Assembly: GCF_047731265.1 (NCBI RefSeq)
Contig: NZ_CP159835.1
Location: 868,001-932,000, forward strand
DNA from: Patiriisocius sp047731265
GTDB lineage: Bacteria; Bacteroidota; Bacteroidia; Flavobacteriales; Flavobacteriaceae
Length of the DNA: 64,000 bases
Direction of reading: 5' to 3'
The translations under genes and the position numbers were made by a program. Each line of letters starts with the position of its first letter. Positions within the stretch are counted from its first letter, which is position 1. Of the stretch, positions 1-9,300 are shown in pieces. The notes below the pieces were generated by a model. It ran no database searches and was not told the DNA's origin. It worked only from the letters and a program-made list of their open reading frames with translations.

Positions 1-10
1 GGCTTTTCCG

Positions 11-109
11 TTATTGATTTATAAACCAATTTAATGATTTGTAAATATTAAGACCTATGAAGTCGATTCCGTAGTTGGCATAAATTTCGAGGATCTTATT
101 GTTTTTTCT
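11..109 (-). pseudogene. Possible C-terminal gene remnant
   Basis: A stop-bounded minus-strand frame of 32 codons reads like protein (it ends LNWFINQ followed by TAA) and has no start codon; an in-frame TAG precedes it. Aromatic and Asn/Ile-rich composition resembles host coding sequence, but it is short and AT-rich enough to be chance. I do not recognise the family. The remaining bases up to 156 hold nothing else I can support. Confidence 0.2.
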
Positions 110-156
110 CTACTCATTTTCTTTTACTTATTTAAAACTAGCAAACGAAAAAACAT

Positions 157-184
157 GAGCCTATACCAACAAAGATATAGGCTC
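157..184. terminator. Bidirectional hairpin terminator
   Basis: GAGCCTATA (157-165) and TATAGGCTC (176-184) form a perfect 9-bp stem with a 10-nt loop, followed by TTTTTAT on the plus strand and, after three bases, by a T-run on the minus strand. It lies just past the stop of the DJ-1/PfpI gene and probably ends the minus-strand redox operon. Confidence 0.75.
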
Positions 185-203
185 TTTTTATATTATATAA
201 AAA

Positions 204-881
204 CTATTTTGTAGCATCAAATAACTTTTCTGCTACTAGTGTAGAAGAGGCAGGGTTTTGACCCGTGATTAAAGTACCATCTTGCAACACATATTCAGCC
301 CAGTCCTCTCCTTTTGAGTAAATTCCTCCATTTTCTTGTAAGATGTCCTCCACTAAAAAAGGAACCACGTTTGTTAATCCTACAGCAGCTTCTTCAGAGT
401 TGGTAAAACCAGTTACTTTTCTACCTTTTACTAAAGGATTTCCATCCATACCTTTTACATTCTGTAAAGCTGCAGGTGCGTGGCAAACAAAAGCAATAGG
501 CTTTTGTTGCTCATTAAAAGTTTCAATTAATTTGATAGACGTTTTATCTTGAGATAAATCCCATAAAGGACCATGTCCACCTGGATAGAAAACAGCATCA
601 TAATCTGCAGCGTCAATAGTCGCTAGCTTGTGAGTATTATTAATCTTTTCTTGTGCTTCTTCATCTTTATCAAATCGCTTAGTAAATGCAGTCGCAGCAT
701 CTTCTGAGTCACTTTTTGGGTCTATAGGTGCTTTGCCTCCTTTTGGTGTCGCCAATGTAATTACTACGCCTTTATCCTTAAGCGTGTAATATGGACCCGC
801 AAATTCTTCTACCCAAAATCCAGTTTTTTCTCCTGTGTCTCCTAATGTATCGTGTGATGTTAATACAAATAATATCTTCAT
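204..881 (-). CDS. DJ-1/PfpI family protein (Hsp31-like class I amidotransferase fold)
   Basis: A 225-aa cytoplasmic protein of the DJ-1/PfpI superfamily, Hsp31/glyoxalase III-like branch. The nucleophile elbow is AFVCHAPAAL with Cys133-His134; Glu26 in the EEFAGP stretch is the usual partner acid, and the FYPGGHGPLWDL loop (about 98-109) completes the active site. Family members act on methylglyoxal or as stress-induced chaperones; the substrate here is not shown by sequence. It is the last gene of a minus-strand run with a nitroreductase, a MarR regulator and a DoxX-like protein, 103 bases after the nitroreductase. That gap holds a weak 5-bp hairpin (930-944), so expression may be partly uncoupled. 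Length fits the family. Confidence 0.9.
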   Translation of the reverse strand: MKILFVLTSHDTLGDTGEKTGFWVEEFAGPYYTLKDKGVVITLATPKGGKAPIDPKSDSEDAATAFTKRFDKDEEAQEKINNTHKLATIDAADYDAVFYPGGHGPLWDLSQDKTSIKLIETFNEQQKPIAFVCHAPAALQNVKGMDGNPLVKGRKVTGFTNSEEAAVGLTNVVPFLVEDILQENGGIYSKGEDWAEYVLQDGTLITGQNPASSTLVAEKLFDATK

Positions 882-984
882 TGTTTTTCTTTATTTAATT
901 ACTATTTTATTTGTTCTACTATTAATAAAAGCAAGGCTGTTGCTCTTTTTTTGTGCTTTCCATAATTTTTTATCTCAGGAACAA

Positions 985-1617
985 TTAGTCCACTATCGTA
1001 ACTAGATCATCCTTACTTTTTCTAACTTTTACCATATCTACTAACCAATCTTCTGAGGCATCTCTATACCCAATTGGAAGCAGCACAGAACTTCGCAATC
1101 CCTTTTCTCTTAATCCGAGAATTGCATCTACAGCATCCGCATCAAACCCTTCCATAGGTGTCGCATCAACTTCCTCAAATGCAGCGGCTGTTAAAGCCGT
1201 TGTAAATGCTATATACGCCTGCTTAGCCGCATGGTTAAAGTTAACCTCTGCATCTTGTTTTGGATATATTTTTAATAGTTGCTTGCGATAATTTTCCCAG
1301 CCTTCATTCTTAAATCCACGAAGCTCGTTTGTAAGGTCAAACATATAATTAATCCTATCTTCTGTATAGGTGTCCCAAGCCGCAAATACCAATAAATGGG
1401 AACATTGAGTAACTACAGATTGATTCCAAGCTACCGGCTTAATCCTTTCCTTTATCGCATCGTTGGTCACCACAAATATTTCAAAAGGTTGCAAGCCACT
1501 AGAGGTTGGAGCTAAACGCGCCGCTTCTAAAATTCTATCTATCTTATCTTGTGGGACTTTTTCGCCATTCATCTTTTTAGTAGCGTATCTCCATTTTAAT
1601 TTTTCTAATAATTCCAT
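985..1617 (-). CDS. Nitroreductase family NAD(P)H:FMN oxidoreductase
   Basis: A 210-aa member of the nitroreductase superfamily (NfsB-like), FMN-dependent and cytoplasmic. The N-terminal RYATKKMNGEKVPQDKI segment and LAPTSSGLQPFEIFVV give the Arg and Ser contacts for the FMN phosphate and ring; the C-terminal GLREKGLRSSVLLPIGYR segment is the usual second FMN-binding region. Such enzymes reduce nitro compounds and quinones. The gene starts 10 bases after the MarR regulator gene ends, so the two are very likely co-transcribed and the regulator probably controls it. Substrate range cannot be read from sequence. Confidence 0.9.
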   Translation of the reverse strand: MELLEKLKWRYATKKMNGEKVPQDKIDRILEAARLAPTSSGLQPFEIFVVTNDAIKERIKPVAWNQSVVTQCSHLLVFAAWDTYTEDRINYMFDLTNELRGFKNEGWENYRKQLLKIYPKQDAEVNFNHAAKQAYIAFTTALTAAAFEEVDATPMEGFDADAVDAILGLREKGLRSSVLLPIGYRDASEDWLVDMVKVRKSKDDLVTIVD

Positions 1618-1627
1618 GCTGTTTCTT

Positions 1628-2080
1628 TTAATTGTTCTTATTTGATAATACGATGATTAATTCATCCAGTGTTTCTTTTAAACGAACGATATCTGAAAGT
1701 TCAATGTTTTCTGTAAACAATACCTTTAATAATTTGTCAGGAATAGGTGTGGCCTGATTTTTAAGAGCATCTCCTTTTTTGGTTAATTGAATAATAATAC
1801 TTCGTTCATCTTCAATAGAGCGTTTCCTTCTTATTAAGTCAGAGTTTTCCATGCGCTTTAATAGCGGAGAAACCGTATTGGTATTTAAAAGCAATTTTTC
1901 TGAAATGTGATTAACGGTTACACAATTATTCTCCCACAAAACCATCAACACTAAGTATTGAGGATAGGTAATTCCCATTTCATCCAGGTATGGTTTATAT
2001 GCCTTTGTCAACAGCCTTGATACGGAGTAAATTGGAAAACAGACTTGATTGCCTAGTTTGAGTTGTTCTGGTGTCTCCAT
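1628..2080 (-). CDS. MarR-family regulator, OhrR-like with conserved redox cysteine
   Basis: A 150-aa winged-helix MarR-family repressor. The N-terminus NQVCFPIYSVSRLLTKAY matches the one-Cys OhrR pattern: Cys14 aligns with the peroxide-sensing Cys15 of Bacillus OhrR, and Tyr18 and Tyr28 with the tyrosines that contact it. The helix-turn-helix is about residues 55-75 and the wing (RRKRSIEDERSIIIQLT) about 83-99. It would be a dimeric DNA-binding protein inactivated by organic hydroperoxide or electrophile oxidation. Its ATG overlaps the DoxX-like stop by one base (TAATG), suggesting translational coupling. No ohr peroxidase gene is present; the likely targets are its own operon neighbours. 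Confidence 0.9.
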   Translation of the reverse strand: METPEQLKLGNQVCFPIYSVSRLLTKAYKPYLDEMGITYPQYLVLMVLWENNCVTVNHISEKLLLNTNTVSPLLKRMENSDLIRRKRSIEDERSIIIQLTKKGDALKNQATPIPDKLLKVLFTENIELSDIVRLKETLDELIIVLSNKNN

Positions 2081-2505
2081 TATGATGTAGTTTTATTTGT
2101 TCTCCAAGACTTCCAAGCTCCCGATGACCATAGCGCCCAAACAATTAACACAGGCTGAAAAAACAAACGTATTAACCTAGCGTTGTCTGAATTTAATGCT
2201 CCAAACGCATCTTTACCATCTAAATATTGCGCTATATTTCCAGGAAATATTAAAACAAAAAATACAGCTAATGCCCAACCAAAGTGTACTCTTTTACTTT
2301 TCCAAAAAGCAAGACCCAATCCCAAAACAATTTCAACTATTCCTGAAAGAATAACAACTAGGTCTTTACTCATAGGCACCCAATCTGGAACCTGAGCTTG
2401 AAAAGCTATTCTATTAAATGACAAATGACTGAAACCCGCATATATCATAAATACAGCTAAGAGCATTCTGAAAACATTTTGAGTTGTCGTTGTTGCTTTT
2501 ATCAT
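2080..2505 (-). CDS. DoxX-like integral membrane protein
   Basis: A 141-aa inner-membrane protein with four predicted hydrophobic helices (about residues 12-30, 48-67, 74-92 and 113-129), the layout of the DoxX/DoxX-like superfamily. The AGFSHL segment after helix 1 is typical of that group. Biochemistry of this branch is poorly defined; relatives sit beside redox-stress genes. It is the first gene of the DoxX / MarR / nitroreductase / DJ-1 operon, preceded by a strong palindrome and a TAnnTTTG box. The function call rests on fold and context only. Confidence 0.8.
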   Translation of the reverse strand: MIKATTTTQNVFRMLLAVFMIYAGFSHLSFNRIAFQAQVPDWVPMSKDLVVILSGIVEIVLGLGLAFWKSKRVHFGWALAVFFVLIFPGNIAQYLDGKDAFGALNSDNARLIRLFFQPVLIVWALWSSGAWKSWRTNKTTS

Positions 2506-2528
2506 GAAAAGAGTTTATCATACGCCTA

Positions 2529-2554
2529 TTTGTATCGCGCACGACACAAATATA
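2529..2554 (-). promoter_or_regulatory. Operator palindrome overlapping a -7 promoter box
   Basis: TTTGTATCG (2529-2537), spacer CGCA, and CGACACAAA (2542-2550) form an inverted repeat with 8 of 9 positions paired. On the minus strand TATATTTG (complement of 2547-2554) matches the Bacteroidota -7 element TAnnTTTG and abuts the palindrome, so a bound dimer would cover the transcription start. It lies 24 bases upstream of the DoxX-like start. Inference: operator of the OhrR-like MarR protein. I found no clear -33 TTG at the usual distance. Confidence 0.55.
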
Positions 2555-2604
2555 CAAGGACAGTTTATTTTCCTCCTTAGGTTTAAGAATATATTAGCAT
2601 ATAA

Positions 2605-2625
2605 TTCAATTAACAATTGATTGAA
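2605..2625. promoter_or_regulatory. Second candidate operator palindrome
   Basis: TTCAAT (2605-2610) and ATTGAA (2620-2625) flank TAACAATTG, giving a 21-bp dyad with an inner CAATTG. It lies about 100 bases upstream of the redox operon and about 85 bases past the stop of the aldo-keto reductase gene. The composition is AT-rich, so chance is possible; a role in regulating the MarR operon is only inferred. Confidence 0.25.
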
Positions 2626-2709
2626 GGAGGCATATTTACTAAAAATCAGCGTATTACAAAACAACATTGATGGAAAGGAAATCCACCCTAGTTCTCTCAG
2701 AAAAACAAT

Positions 2710-3750
2710 CTATGCCGCCGGGTTTGGCATTTGCTCGTGCACATTTTGAATCTCATTTAATACTTCCGCTGAAAGGGAAATAGCGATACTCCCAATATTC
2801 TCCTCTAGTTGCTTTATAGACGTTGCTCCTATAATATTACTGGTAACAAAAGGTCTGTCATTTACAAATGCCAATGCCATTTGAGTAAGACTTAAATTGT
2901 GTTTTTTTGCAATTTCGTTGTATGCTTGCGTCGCTTTAAACGACGACTCGCTCGAGTATCTTGAATAATTTGGAAACAAAGTGACTCTTGCATTTTCAGG
3001 TTTTTTATCTTCTAAATACTTCCCTGATAACATTCCAAATGCTAATGGTGAATACGGTAGATATCCTATGTTTTCCATTTGTAAAACTTCGGTCAAGCCT
3101 ACTTCATCTCTTCGCTGCAACAAACTATAGGCATTTTGTACTGAAACCATTTTTCGTTTACCCTTGCGGTGTTCTTCCATATAGCGCATAACCCCGAATG
3201 GGGTTTCATTACTTAAACCAATATTTCGTACTTTTCCTTCTTTGACAAAACCCTCTAGTCGCTCTAAAATTTCGGCTATGTTATCATCCCATTTCTCGTT
3301 GGTGGCGTGATTATAATCTCGCACACCAAAAATGTTTACACTGCGCTCTGGCCAGTGTAATTGGTATAAATCCAGGTAATCTGTTTGTAATCGTTTAAGG
3401 CTTTTATGCAATGCATCTTCCAGCGATGTTGGACTAAAATCTAAATTATCCCTAATGTCAGCAAAAATTCCACGGCCTGGTCCAGTGATTTTTGAGGCAA
3501 GAACAATGTCTTTTCTTTTACCTGTTTTAGCCAACCAAGTTCCTATAATTTCTTCGGTACGACCCAATGTTTCCGTGGTAAAAGGAACGGCATACATCTC
3601 TGCTGTGTCAACAAAGTTGATTCCTTTATCCAGCGCAAAATCCAGCTGTTCGTGACCTTCCTCTTCCGTATTTTGTCTGCCCCACGTCATGGTACCTAGA
3701 CATATTTTAGAAACGTTGAGATCTGTATTTGGGAGCGTTGTATATCGCAT
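2710..3750 (-). CDS. tas: Aldo-keto reductase, Tas-like
   Basis: A 346-aa NADP(H)-dependent aldo-keto reductase with a TIM-barrel fold. The catalytic tetrad is visible: Asp48, Tyr53 (VDTAEMYAVP), Lys87 (VLASKITGP) and His132 (LYQLHWPER). Length and many motifs (LGTMTWG, SLKRLQTDYLDLYQ, GLSNETPFGVMRYM, ALAFVNDRPFV) match E. coli Tas, a reductase of undefined physiological substrate found as a suppressor of a tyrosine-auxotroph strain. It lies about 100 bases downstream of the OmpA-like lipoprotein gene on the same strand and may be read through from it. The enzyme family is secure; the Tas subfamily is by recalled similarity. Confidence 0.92.
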   Translation of the reverse strand: MRYTTLPNTDLNVSKICLGTMTWGRQNTEEEGHEQLDFALDKGINFVDTAEMYAVPFTTETLGRTEEIIGTWLAKTGKRKDIVLASKITGPGRGIFADIRDNLDFSPTSLEDALHKSLKRLQTDYLDLYQLHWPERSVNIFGVRDYNHATNEKWDDNIAEILERLEGFVKEGKVRNIGLSNETPFGVMRYMEEHRKGKRKMVSVQNAYSLLQRRDEVGLTEVLQMENIGYLPYSPLAFGMLSGKYLEDKKPENARVTLFPNYSRYSSESSFKATQAYNEIAKKHNLSLTQMALAFVNDRPFVTSNIIGATSIKQLEENIGSIAISLSAEVLNEIQNVHEQMPNPAA

Positions 3751-3851
3751 ATTCTATTTAATCTATATTAATAAATTTCAACTTAATTTTTAGAATATGT
3801 ATAAATGACATTTATTATCTTGTTCATATTGCATATCCATTTTAAGCTTAA

Positions 3852-4829
3852 CTACATCTCATTAAGTAATTTAGAGATCTCGTCTAATTTAGGTGTCAAA
3901 ATCACTTCAATTCTTCTGTTTTTTGCGCGACCTTCAGTAGTAGTATTATCCGAAATTGGCGCATACTCTCCTCTACCTGCTGCTGTTAAATTATCTTTAG
4001 GGATGTTATTGTTTTCGGTTAAGATATTTACAATAGCGGTTGCTCTTTTTGTAGACAAGTCCCAGTTGTTTTTAATCAACCCCTTTTCTCCATAAGGCAC
4101 ATTATCTGTATGGCCTTCAATTAATACTGCTATCTCTTTATTATCTCCAAGCACTTTTCCCAGTGCCACAACTGCCTCTCTACCCCTTTCATTTACATCC
4201 CAACTTCCGCTAGCAAAAAGTAATTTGTTTTCCATAGAGACGTATACTTTACCATCGCGCTGCTCTACCGTTAATCCATTTCCTTCAAAATTTGATAATG
4301 CTGCCGAAATAGCATCTTTTAAGGCGCTCATTTTTGCATCTTTTGCAGCGATTATACTTTCTAGCTCTGCCACGCGTTGCGAACTTGCCTCTAATTCTAG
4401 TTGTGCTATTTGAAGCCGTTTTTCTTTGGCTTCTAAAGCTTGTTCTTTTTGATTTAACAGGCGTTCTTTTTCTTCTAACTGTGCCAATAATTTTCGGTTG
4501 CGCTCTAAATTTTCAGTCAGGTTTTCACTGCTGTTTTCAGCAAGAGCATCATAGCTATCTTTTAGTCTATCGTAGCTAATTTTCACGCCGGCAAGATCCA
4601 TTTCGGCCTTCGTTCTTGCTGAAGTTAGTTTGTCAATCTTCGCATTTAATTGTTGCACATTTACTTCTTGGGCATTGCCACTTGTGCCTTCTAATTGAGA
4701 AAAGAGCTCTGCATTTTCAGACTTGAGCGTGCTGTTGTTATCTTTTAATTCTTTGTAAATTTTTGGAGAGACGCAGCTACTAGCAAAAATGGCGATTATA
4801 AGGGCAATGCATTGATTTTTGAAACTCAT
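3852..4829 (-). CDS. OmpA-family peptidoglycan-binding lipoprotein
   Basis: A 325-aa lipoprotein. The signal peptide ends in a lipobox with Cys19 (IFASSC). Residues about 30-160 are a long charged coiled coil (heptads rich in Glu, Lys, Leu). The C-terminal OmpA-like domain (about 190-320) has GHTDNVPYG, STKRATAIVNIL and GRAKNRRIEVIL, including the Asp and Arg that bind diaminopimelate in peptidoglycan. It should tether the outer membrane to the cell wall. Its ATG overlaps the stop of the upstream 70-aa membrane protein (ATGA), so it is the last of four overlapped genes starting with exonuclease III. No acidic export patch follows the lipid Cys, so a periplasmic orientation is expected. Confidence 0.9.
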   Translation of the reverse strand: MSFKNQCIALIIAIFASSCVSPKIYKELKDNNSTLKSENAELFSQLEGTSGNAQEVNVQQLNAKIDKLTSARTKAEMDLAGVKISYDRLKDSYDALAENSSENLTENLERNRKLLAQLEEKERLLNQKEQALEAKEKRLQIAQLELEASSQRVAELESIIAAKDAKMSALKDAISAALSNFEGNGLTVEQRDGKVYVSMENKLLFASGSWDVNERGREAVVALGKVLGDNKEIAVLIEGHTDNVPYGEKGLIKNNWDLSTKRATAIVNILTENNNIPKDNLTAAGRGEYAPISDNTTTEGRAKNRRIEVILTPKLDEISKLLNEM

Positions 4830-5038
4830 ATCTTATTGGGATTTATTTTACTTCTTATTAGGGTTACAACAGTAACGAGTATTGTGAAAAGTATTGTGTT
4901 TTTAACTAAATTTAAATAATAGAGTTTGTTTGATATTTCTGCGTACTCCTTTTCAATATTCGTTATCATCTCGACTAAATCACCATTTACGAGCAACGCT
5001 GCAAACAAAATGCTAACAGCAATAAAAAGTCGAATCAT
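4826..5038 (-). CDS. Small membrane protein (70 aa), unknown function
   Basis: A 70-aa protein with two hydrophobic segments (about residues 2-18 and 46-63) separated by an acidic helix (VEMITNIEKEYAEISNK). I choose the internal ATG at 5036-5038 because it overlaps the previous stop as ATGA; a longer frame reaches 5116 but would overlap the upstream gene by 80 bases. Its own stop overlaps the OmpA-like lipoprotein start in the same way. I do not recognise a family. Tight coupling to a membrane protein and a lipoprotein suggests an envelope role. Confidence 0.6.
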   Translation of the reverse strand: MIRLFIAVSILFAALLVNGDLVEMITNIEKEYAEISNKLYYLNLVKNTILFTILVTVVTLIRSKINPNKI

Positions 5039-5367
5039 TGGTGTTTTTCTAATTTTTTCGACCCAAAACAACTGTGTAAAAAAGGGATCGCTAGCACTAT
5101 GATTATAAAACCCCACGAATATTCTCCGTGAATTTTATGCAGTAAACTGTACTCGTATTTTGTGAATGAAAAAATCTCCATCGTGACAATGTACAACAGA
5201 TAAAGAATCCCTGAAATTTTTACAATTTCCAAGGCTGTTTGGATTCCTGTTCCTATGATTACCTTAATTTTTCTTTTCAGAAAAATCATGCCAATAGCAC
5301 AAATCAATAAGGCAATACTAAAACCAGTAAAGACAATATCCAGTAATATGTCTTTTAAGTTTATCAT
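5035..5367 (-). CDS. Small membrane protein (110 aa), unknown function
   Basis: A 110-aa protein with three predicted transmembrane segments (about residues 10-30, 50-68 and 85-101) and a basic C-terminal tail (GSKKLEKHQ). The ATG at 5365-5367 overlaps the exonuclease III stop as ATGA; the alternative upstream start at 5394 would add nine residues inside the exonuclease gene and is less likely. The stop overlaps the next start in the same fashion. No family recognised. Its place between a DNA-repair gene and an OmpA lipoprotein does not define a function. Confidence 0.6.
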   Translation of the reverse strand: MINLKDILLDIVFTGFSIALLICAIGMIFLKRKIKVIIGTGIQTALEIVKISGILYLLYIVTMEIFSFTKYEYSLLHKIHGEYSWGFIIIVLAIPFLHSCFGSKKLEKHQ

Positions 5368-6128
5368 AAAGACAACTCCACCATATGCGGGCAATGATCA
5401 CTATGCACAGCCGCTGGAAGTATAACGCTGCGTTTGATCTTTTCTTGTAATGGTGTTGCAACCATATTATAGTCTATTCGCCATCCTTTGTTGTTAGCAC
5501 GAGAGTTCGCACGGTAACTCCACCATGTATAATTATCTGGCTCCTTGTTTAAATATCGAAAACTGTCAATGAAACCACTGTCCATAAAATCACCTATCCA
5601 TTTGCGTTCTGCAGGTAAAAAACCACTGGTGTTTTTATTTGCCACAGGATTATGGATGTCTATTGCTTCGTGACATATATTATAATCCCCACAAATAACA
5701 AGATTGGGTATTTCTTGTTTTAAGGTGTTTATATACTCTTGGAACAAATCCATATATTCCAATTTATGATCTAGTCTAGCACTATTGGTTCCGCTTGGCA
5801 AATACAAACTCATCACACTAACATCATCAAAATCTACACGTATGTTTCGGCCTTCAAAATCCATACTTTCTATCCCAGTTCCATACTCCACGTGGTTTGG
5901 TTTCTGTTTGCAAAAAATAGCAACACCGCTGTATCCCTTTTTTTGGGCACTAAACCAATAATGATATGGATATCCGGCAGCTTCAATTTCTGCTACTTCC
6001 ACTTGATTTTTATTCGCCTTTGTTTCTTGTATGCAAACAACATCTGCTTGCGTAGTTTGCAACCAAGCTAACATTTCTTTGCGCATTGCAGCTCTAATTC
6101 CATTTACATTATAACTTAGTATTTTCAT
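5364..6128 (-). CDS. xth: Exodeoxyribonuclease III (AP endonuclease)
   Basis: A 254-aa exonuclease III of the EEP superfamily, which cleaves DNA 5' to abasic sites and removes 3' blocking groups in base excision repair. Active-site residues are visible: Asn7 (SYNVNGIRA), Glu35 (CIQETK), Tyr109 (LYLPSG), Asp148 and Asn150 (ICGDYNICH), and the C-terminal SDH with Asp244-His245. It is full length and starts with the canonical MKILSYNVNG. It leads a four-gene minus-strand operon in which each next gene overlaps by ATGA. A TTG-N18-TAnnTTTG promoter lies about 90 bases upstream. Confidence 0.95.
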   Translation of the reverse strand: MKILSYNVNGIRAAMRKEMLAWLQTTQADVVCIQETKANKNQVEVAEIEAAGYPYHYWFSAQKKGYSGVAIFCKQKPNHVEYGTGIESMDFEGRNIRVDFDDVSVMSLYLPSGTNSARLDHKLEYMDLFQEYINTLKQEIPNLVICGDYNICHEAIDIHNPVANKNTSGFLPAERKWIGDFMDSGFIDSFRYLNKEPDNYTWWSYRANSRANNKGWRIDYNMVATPLQEKIKRSVILPAAVHSDHCPHMVELSL

Positions 6129-6218
6129 CTTAATTAAATATTTGATATGAAGGAGGTCGGAATGCCCGTATAATAAATCATTTTTAATTTACTATGGTGC
6201 TCAAGCATTTTATAGTTG

Positions 6219-6247
6219 CAAAATTAAATAACATTGTATTTTTACAA
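6219..6247 (-). promoter_or_regulatory. Bacteroidota-type promoter for the xth operon
   Basis: On the minus strand TTG (complement of 6245-6247), an 18-base spacer and TAATTTTG (complement of 6219-6226) fit the -33/-7 consensus TTG-N(17-23)-TAnnTTTG. The predicted start of transcription is near 6212, giving a leader of roughly 85 bases before the xth ATG. Confidence 0.55.
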
Positions 6248-6372
6248 GAACGCTTTGCTGAAAGGTTTTCATAAAATAATCAACAAAAAGTAAAAAGCTA
6301 CGTTAAGTTATTAGAATATTTTACTAAATCCCTAGTTTGTGATTTCTAACCGGAGTCATCCCAAAATTCTAT

Positions 6373-9300
6373 ATGAAGTTTAGCTCCCTATTTTTAATTT
6401 GTTTTATAACCATTTCTGGGTTTGCTCAGGAGGTGACTTCAAACTATAGGACTAAAAAAATGGTGGTAAATGATACGATAAAAATTGATAGTATTTCCCT
6501 TAATCCCTCTTCATTTAGGGTCTTAGATGCAAAAGGAATTCTAGCAGACTCCACAAAATATAGCATCGATTTTAAATCAAGCACACTCCAACTTTCCGCT
6601 GCGCTAAAGCAAGAAAATGATTCCATTACTATTGAGTATCTCGTTTATCCAGAATTTTTAACACGAGCATATTTTCAATTTGATGAGCGTCTCATTATTG
6701 AAAGCACGGGTGCGATGGAAAAATTATACTCGCTAGAACAAAGCTCCAACGACAATACGTTCACGCCTTTTGACGGCCTTAATACACAAGGGAGTATTTC
6801 GCGAGGTATCACTATTGGGAACAATCAAAACACGGTTGTGGATTCTCAATTAGACCTACAGATTACGGGGAAATTGAGTGATAAAGTTTCGATTAGAGCA
6901 TCCATTCAAGATGCTAATATACCTACACAGTCTGGTGGCTATTCTCAAAACTTAGATGAATTTGATCAAGTATTTATAGAGCTTTTTAGTGATAATTGGA
7001 ACATTAGAGCCGGTGATGTAGACTTACAAAACACCGATAGCTATTTTGCAAATTTCACTAAAAAAGTACAAGGAATATCTCTGGGGGGCACCGTTAACCA
7101 TGACAGCGGAGCTAAAACTACCGCATTTGCCTCTGGTGCTTTAGTGCGTGGCGTTTTTTCAAGAAGTACTTTTGTGGGACAAGAAGGAAATCAGGGACCT
7201 TATAAACTAGTGGGGCCCAATGGCGAACTGTTTGTCCTCATTGTTTCAGGAAGTGAGCGTGTATTTGTCAACGGAATTTTACTAGAGCGTGGTGAAAACG
7301 AAGATTATTTAATAGATTATAACGCGGGAGAAATTAGGTTTAACCCAACCTATCCTATGACTGCGAATATGCGGATAAGCGTAGAATATCAATTTACCGA
7401 TAGAAATTATACCCGATTTGTTGGGTATGGAGGTGGCGGCTACACTAGCGAAACCTTTGATATTGGCGCCTATGTTTATTCTGAAAATGATGCTAAAAAC
7501 CAGCCATTACAACAAAATTTAAGCGAAGAACAAGTTGCTGTTTTACAAGCTGCCGGAGATGATATGGATTTGATGAATGCTCCTTCAGCAACTCCCGATA
7601 CTTTTGAAGAAGGTAAAATTTTATACCGAAAAGAAATAGTAAACGGTGAAGAAGTCTTTGTGTTTTCACAGGACACAAATGATGAACTTTTTAATGTTAG
7701 ATTTACATTAGTTGGTTTTAATCAAGGAAATTATATTCTAAGTAACACCAATGCCATCAATAGGATTTTTGAATATGTAGCTCCTATTAATGCCGTGCAA
7801 CAAGGAAACTTTGCTCCTTTTATACGACTTAATGCCCCAAGTAAACTGCAAATAGGTGGGGTAACAGGGGGGTACCATCCAAGTGAAAAAACAGCTATCA
7901 AATTTGAACTTGCTGGGAGCAATAGTGATCTCAATCTGTTTTCAGATATTGATGATGGTAACAACGACGGTTTTGCCGCACATTTAGAAGGGCGTCAAAA
8001 TATTATCACAAGTCCAGACAGTTTAATTGTAGCTGCTGTGGGGAGTTTTGATTATGTAAATCAAGACTTTAGAAATATTGAACGAATTTATAACATTGAA
8101 TTTAATCGTGATTGGAATCTTGAAAACCCAACTGGTGACCAACGATTTATTACGGGAGGTGCTGAAGTTTTAAAAAATAAATTGGGCTCCGCTAATTACA
8201 GGTTTCAGAATCTTAATTTTACTGATAATTATGACGGAACGCGTCACGAAATAACAACGAATTTAAATTTTGACAAACTAAGGATAACAGGACAAAGTAG
8301 TTATTTAGATAGCAAGAGCGATTTAAAAACCACAAAATTCTTTAGAGGCAATGCTATTGCTGCTTATAGTTTTTTAAAATCATGGATAGGAGCAAAGACA
8401 GGTTTTGAAAATAACGAAGTAAAAACAATTACTGAAGATAGTCTGACGCCTTTAAGCATTAAATACAATGCCTATGAAGTATTTGCAGGAATTGGGGATA
8501 GCACAAAGGTTTTTGTTCAAGCTGGGTACCAGTATAGAACCAACGATAGTTTACGAAATGGAAGTGTGCAACGTGTGGATCGAAGTAACACCTTTTATGC
8601 AAATTCTAAAATACTAAATACCCAAAACTCACAATTACAAATTTTTGCAAACTATAGAGTTTTAGACCTAGTAGCTACCGAAGAAACAGAACAATCTTTA
8701 AACGCACGTATTCTTTACAATCAAACACTATTTAAAGGATTGGCACGTTTTAATACCACCTTACAATCGAACAATGGTGTGATTCCGCAGCAAGAATTCA
8801 CCTATGTGCAAGTAGATCCTGGAGAAGGCATTTACACTTGGAACGATTATAATGATAACGGAATTCAAGAATTGGATGAGTTTGAAGTCGCTCAGTTTCA
8901 AGACCAGGCAGATTTTGTTCGAATCCTGTTACCCAATCAGATTTTTATTAAAATCAGAGAGAATAGATTTGGACAATCTCTCACGTTGAATCCACAGCGT
9001 TGGAATAGTAAAGAAGGTTTATTAGGGATTCTTTCTCATTTTTACAATACAACCTCATATGTTATTGACAGAAAAGTAAGAAGAGCGAATGAAGATTTTA
9101 ATATTAACCCTTTTAAAGATGGTGGCGAAAACCAACTAGGCTTAGTCTTAAATTTTAGAAATGCCTTATTCTTTAATAGAGGAAAACAAAAGTATACTAC
9201 AAGCTATACCTACCTTTCTACAGCCACAGACAACTTACAGTCTTTGGGCTTACAATCTTCACGAATAAAGAATCATCAACTAAATTTTACTCATAAATTT

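Noticed and set aside
5039..5116. Longer form of the 70-aa membrane protein starting at 5116
   Set aside because: It would overlap the upstream 110-aa gene by 80 bases, while the internal ATG gives the same ATGA overlap as its neighbours.
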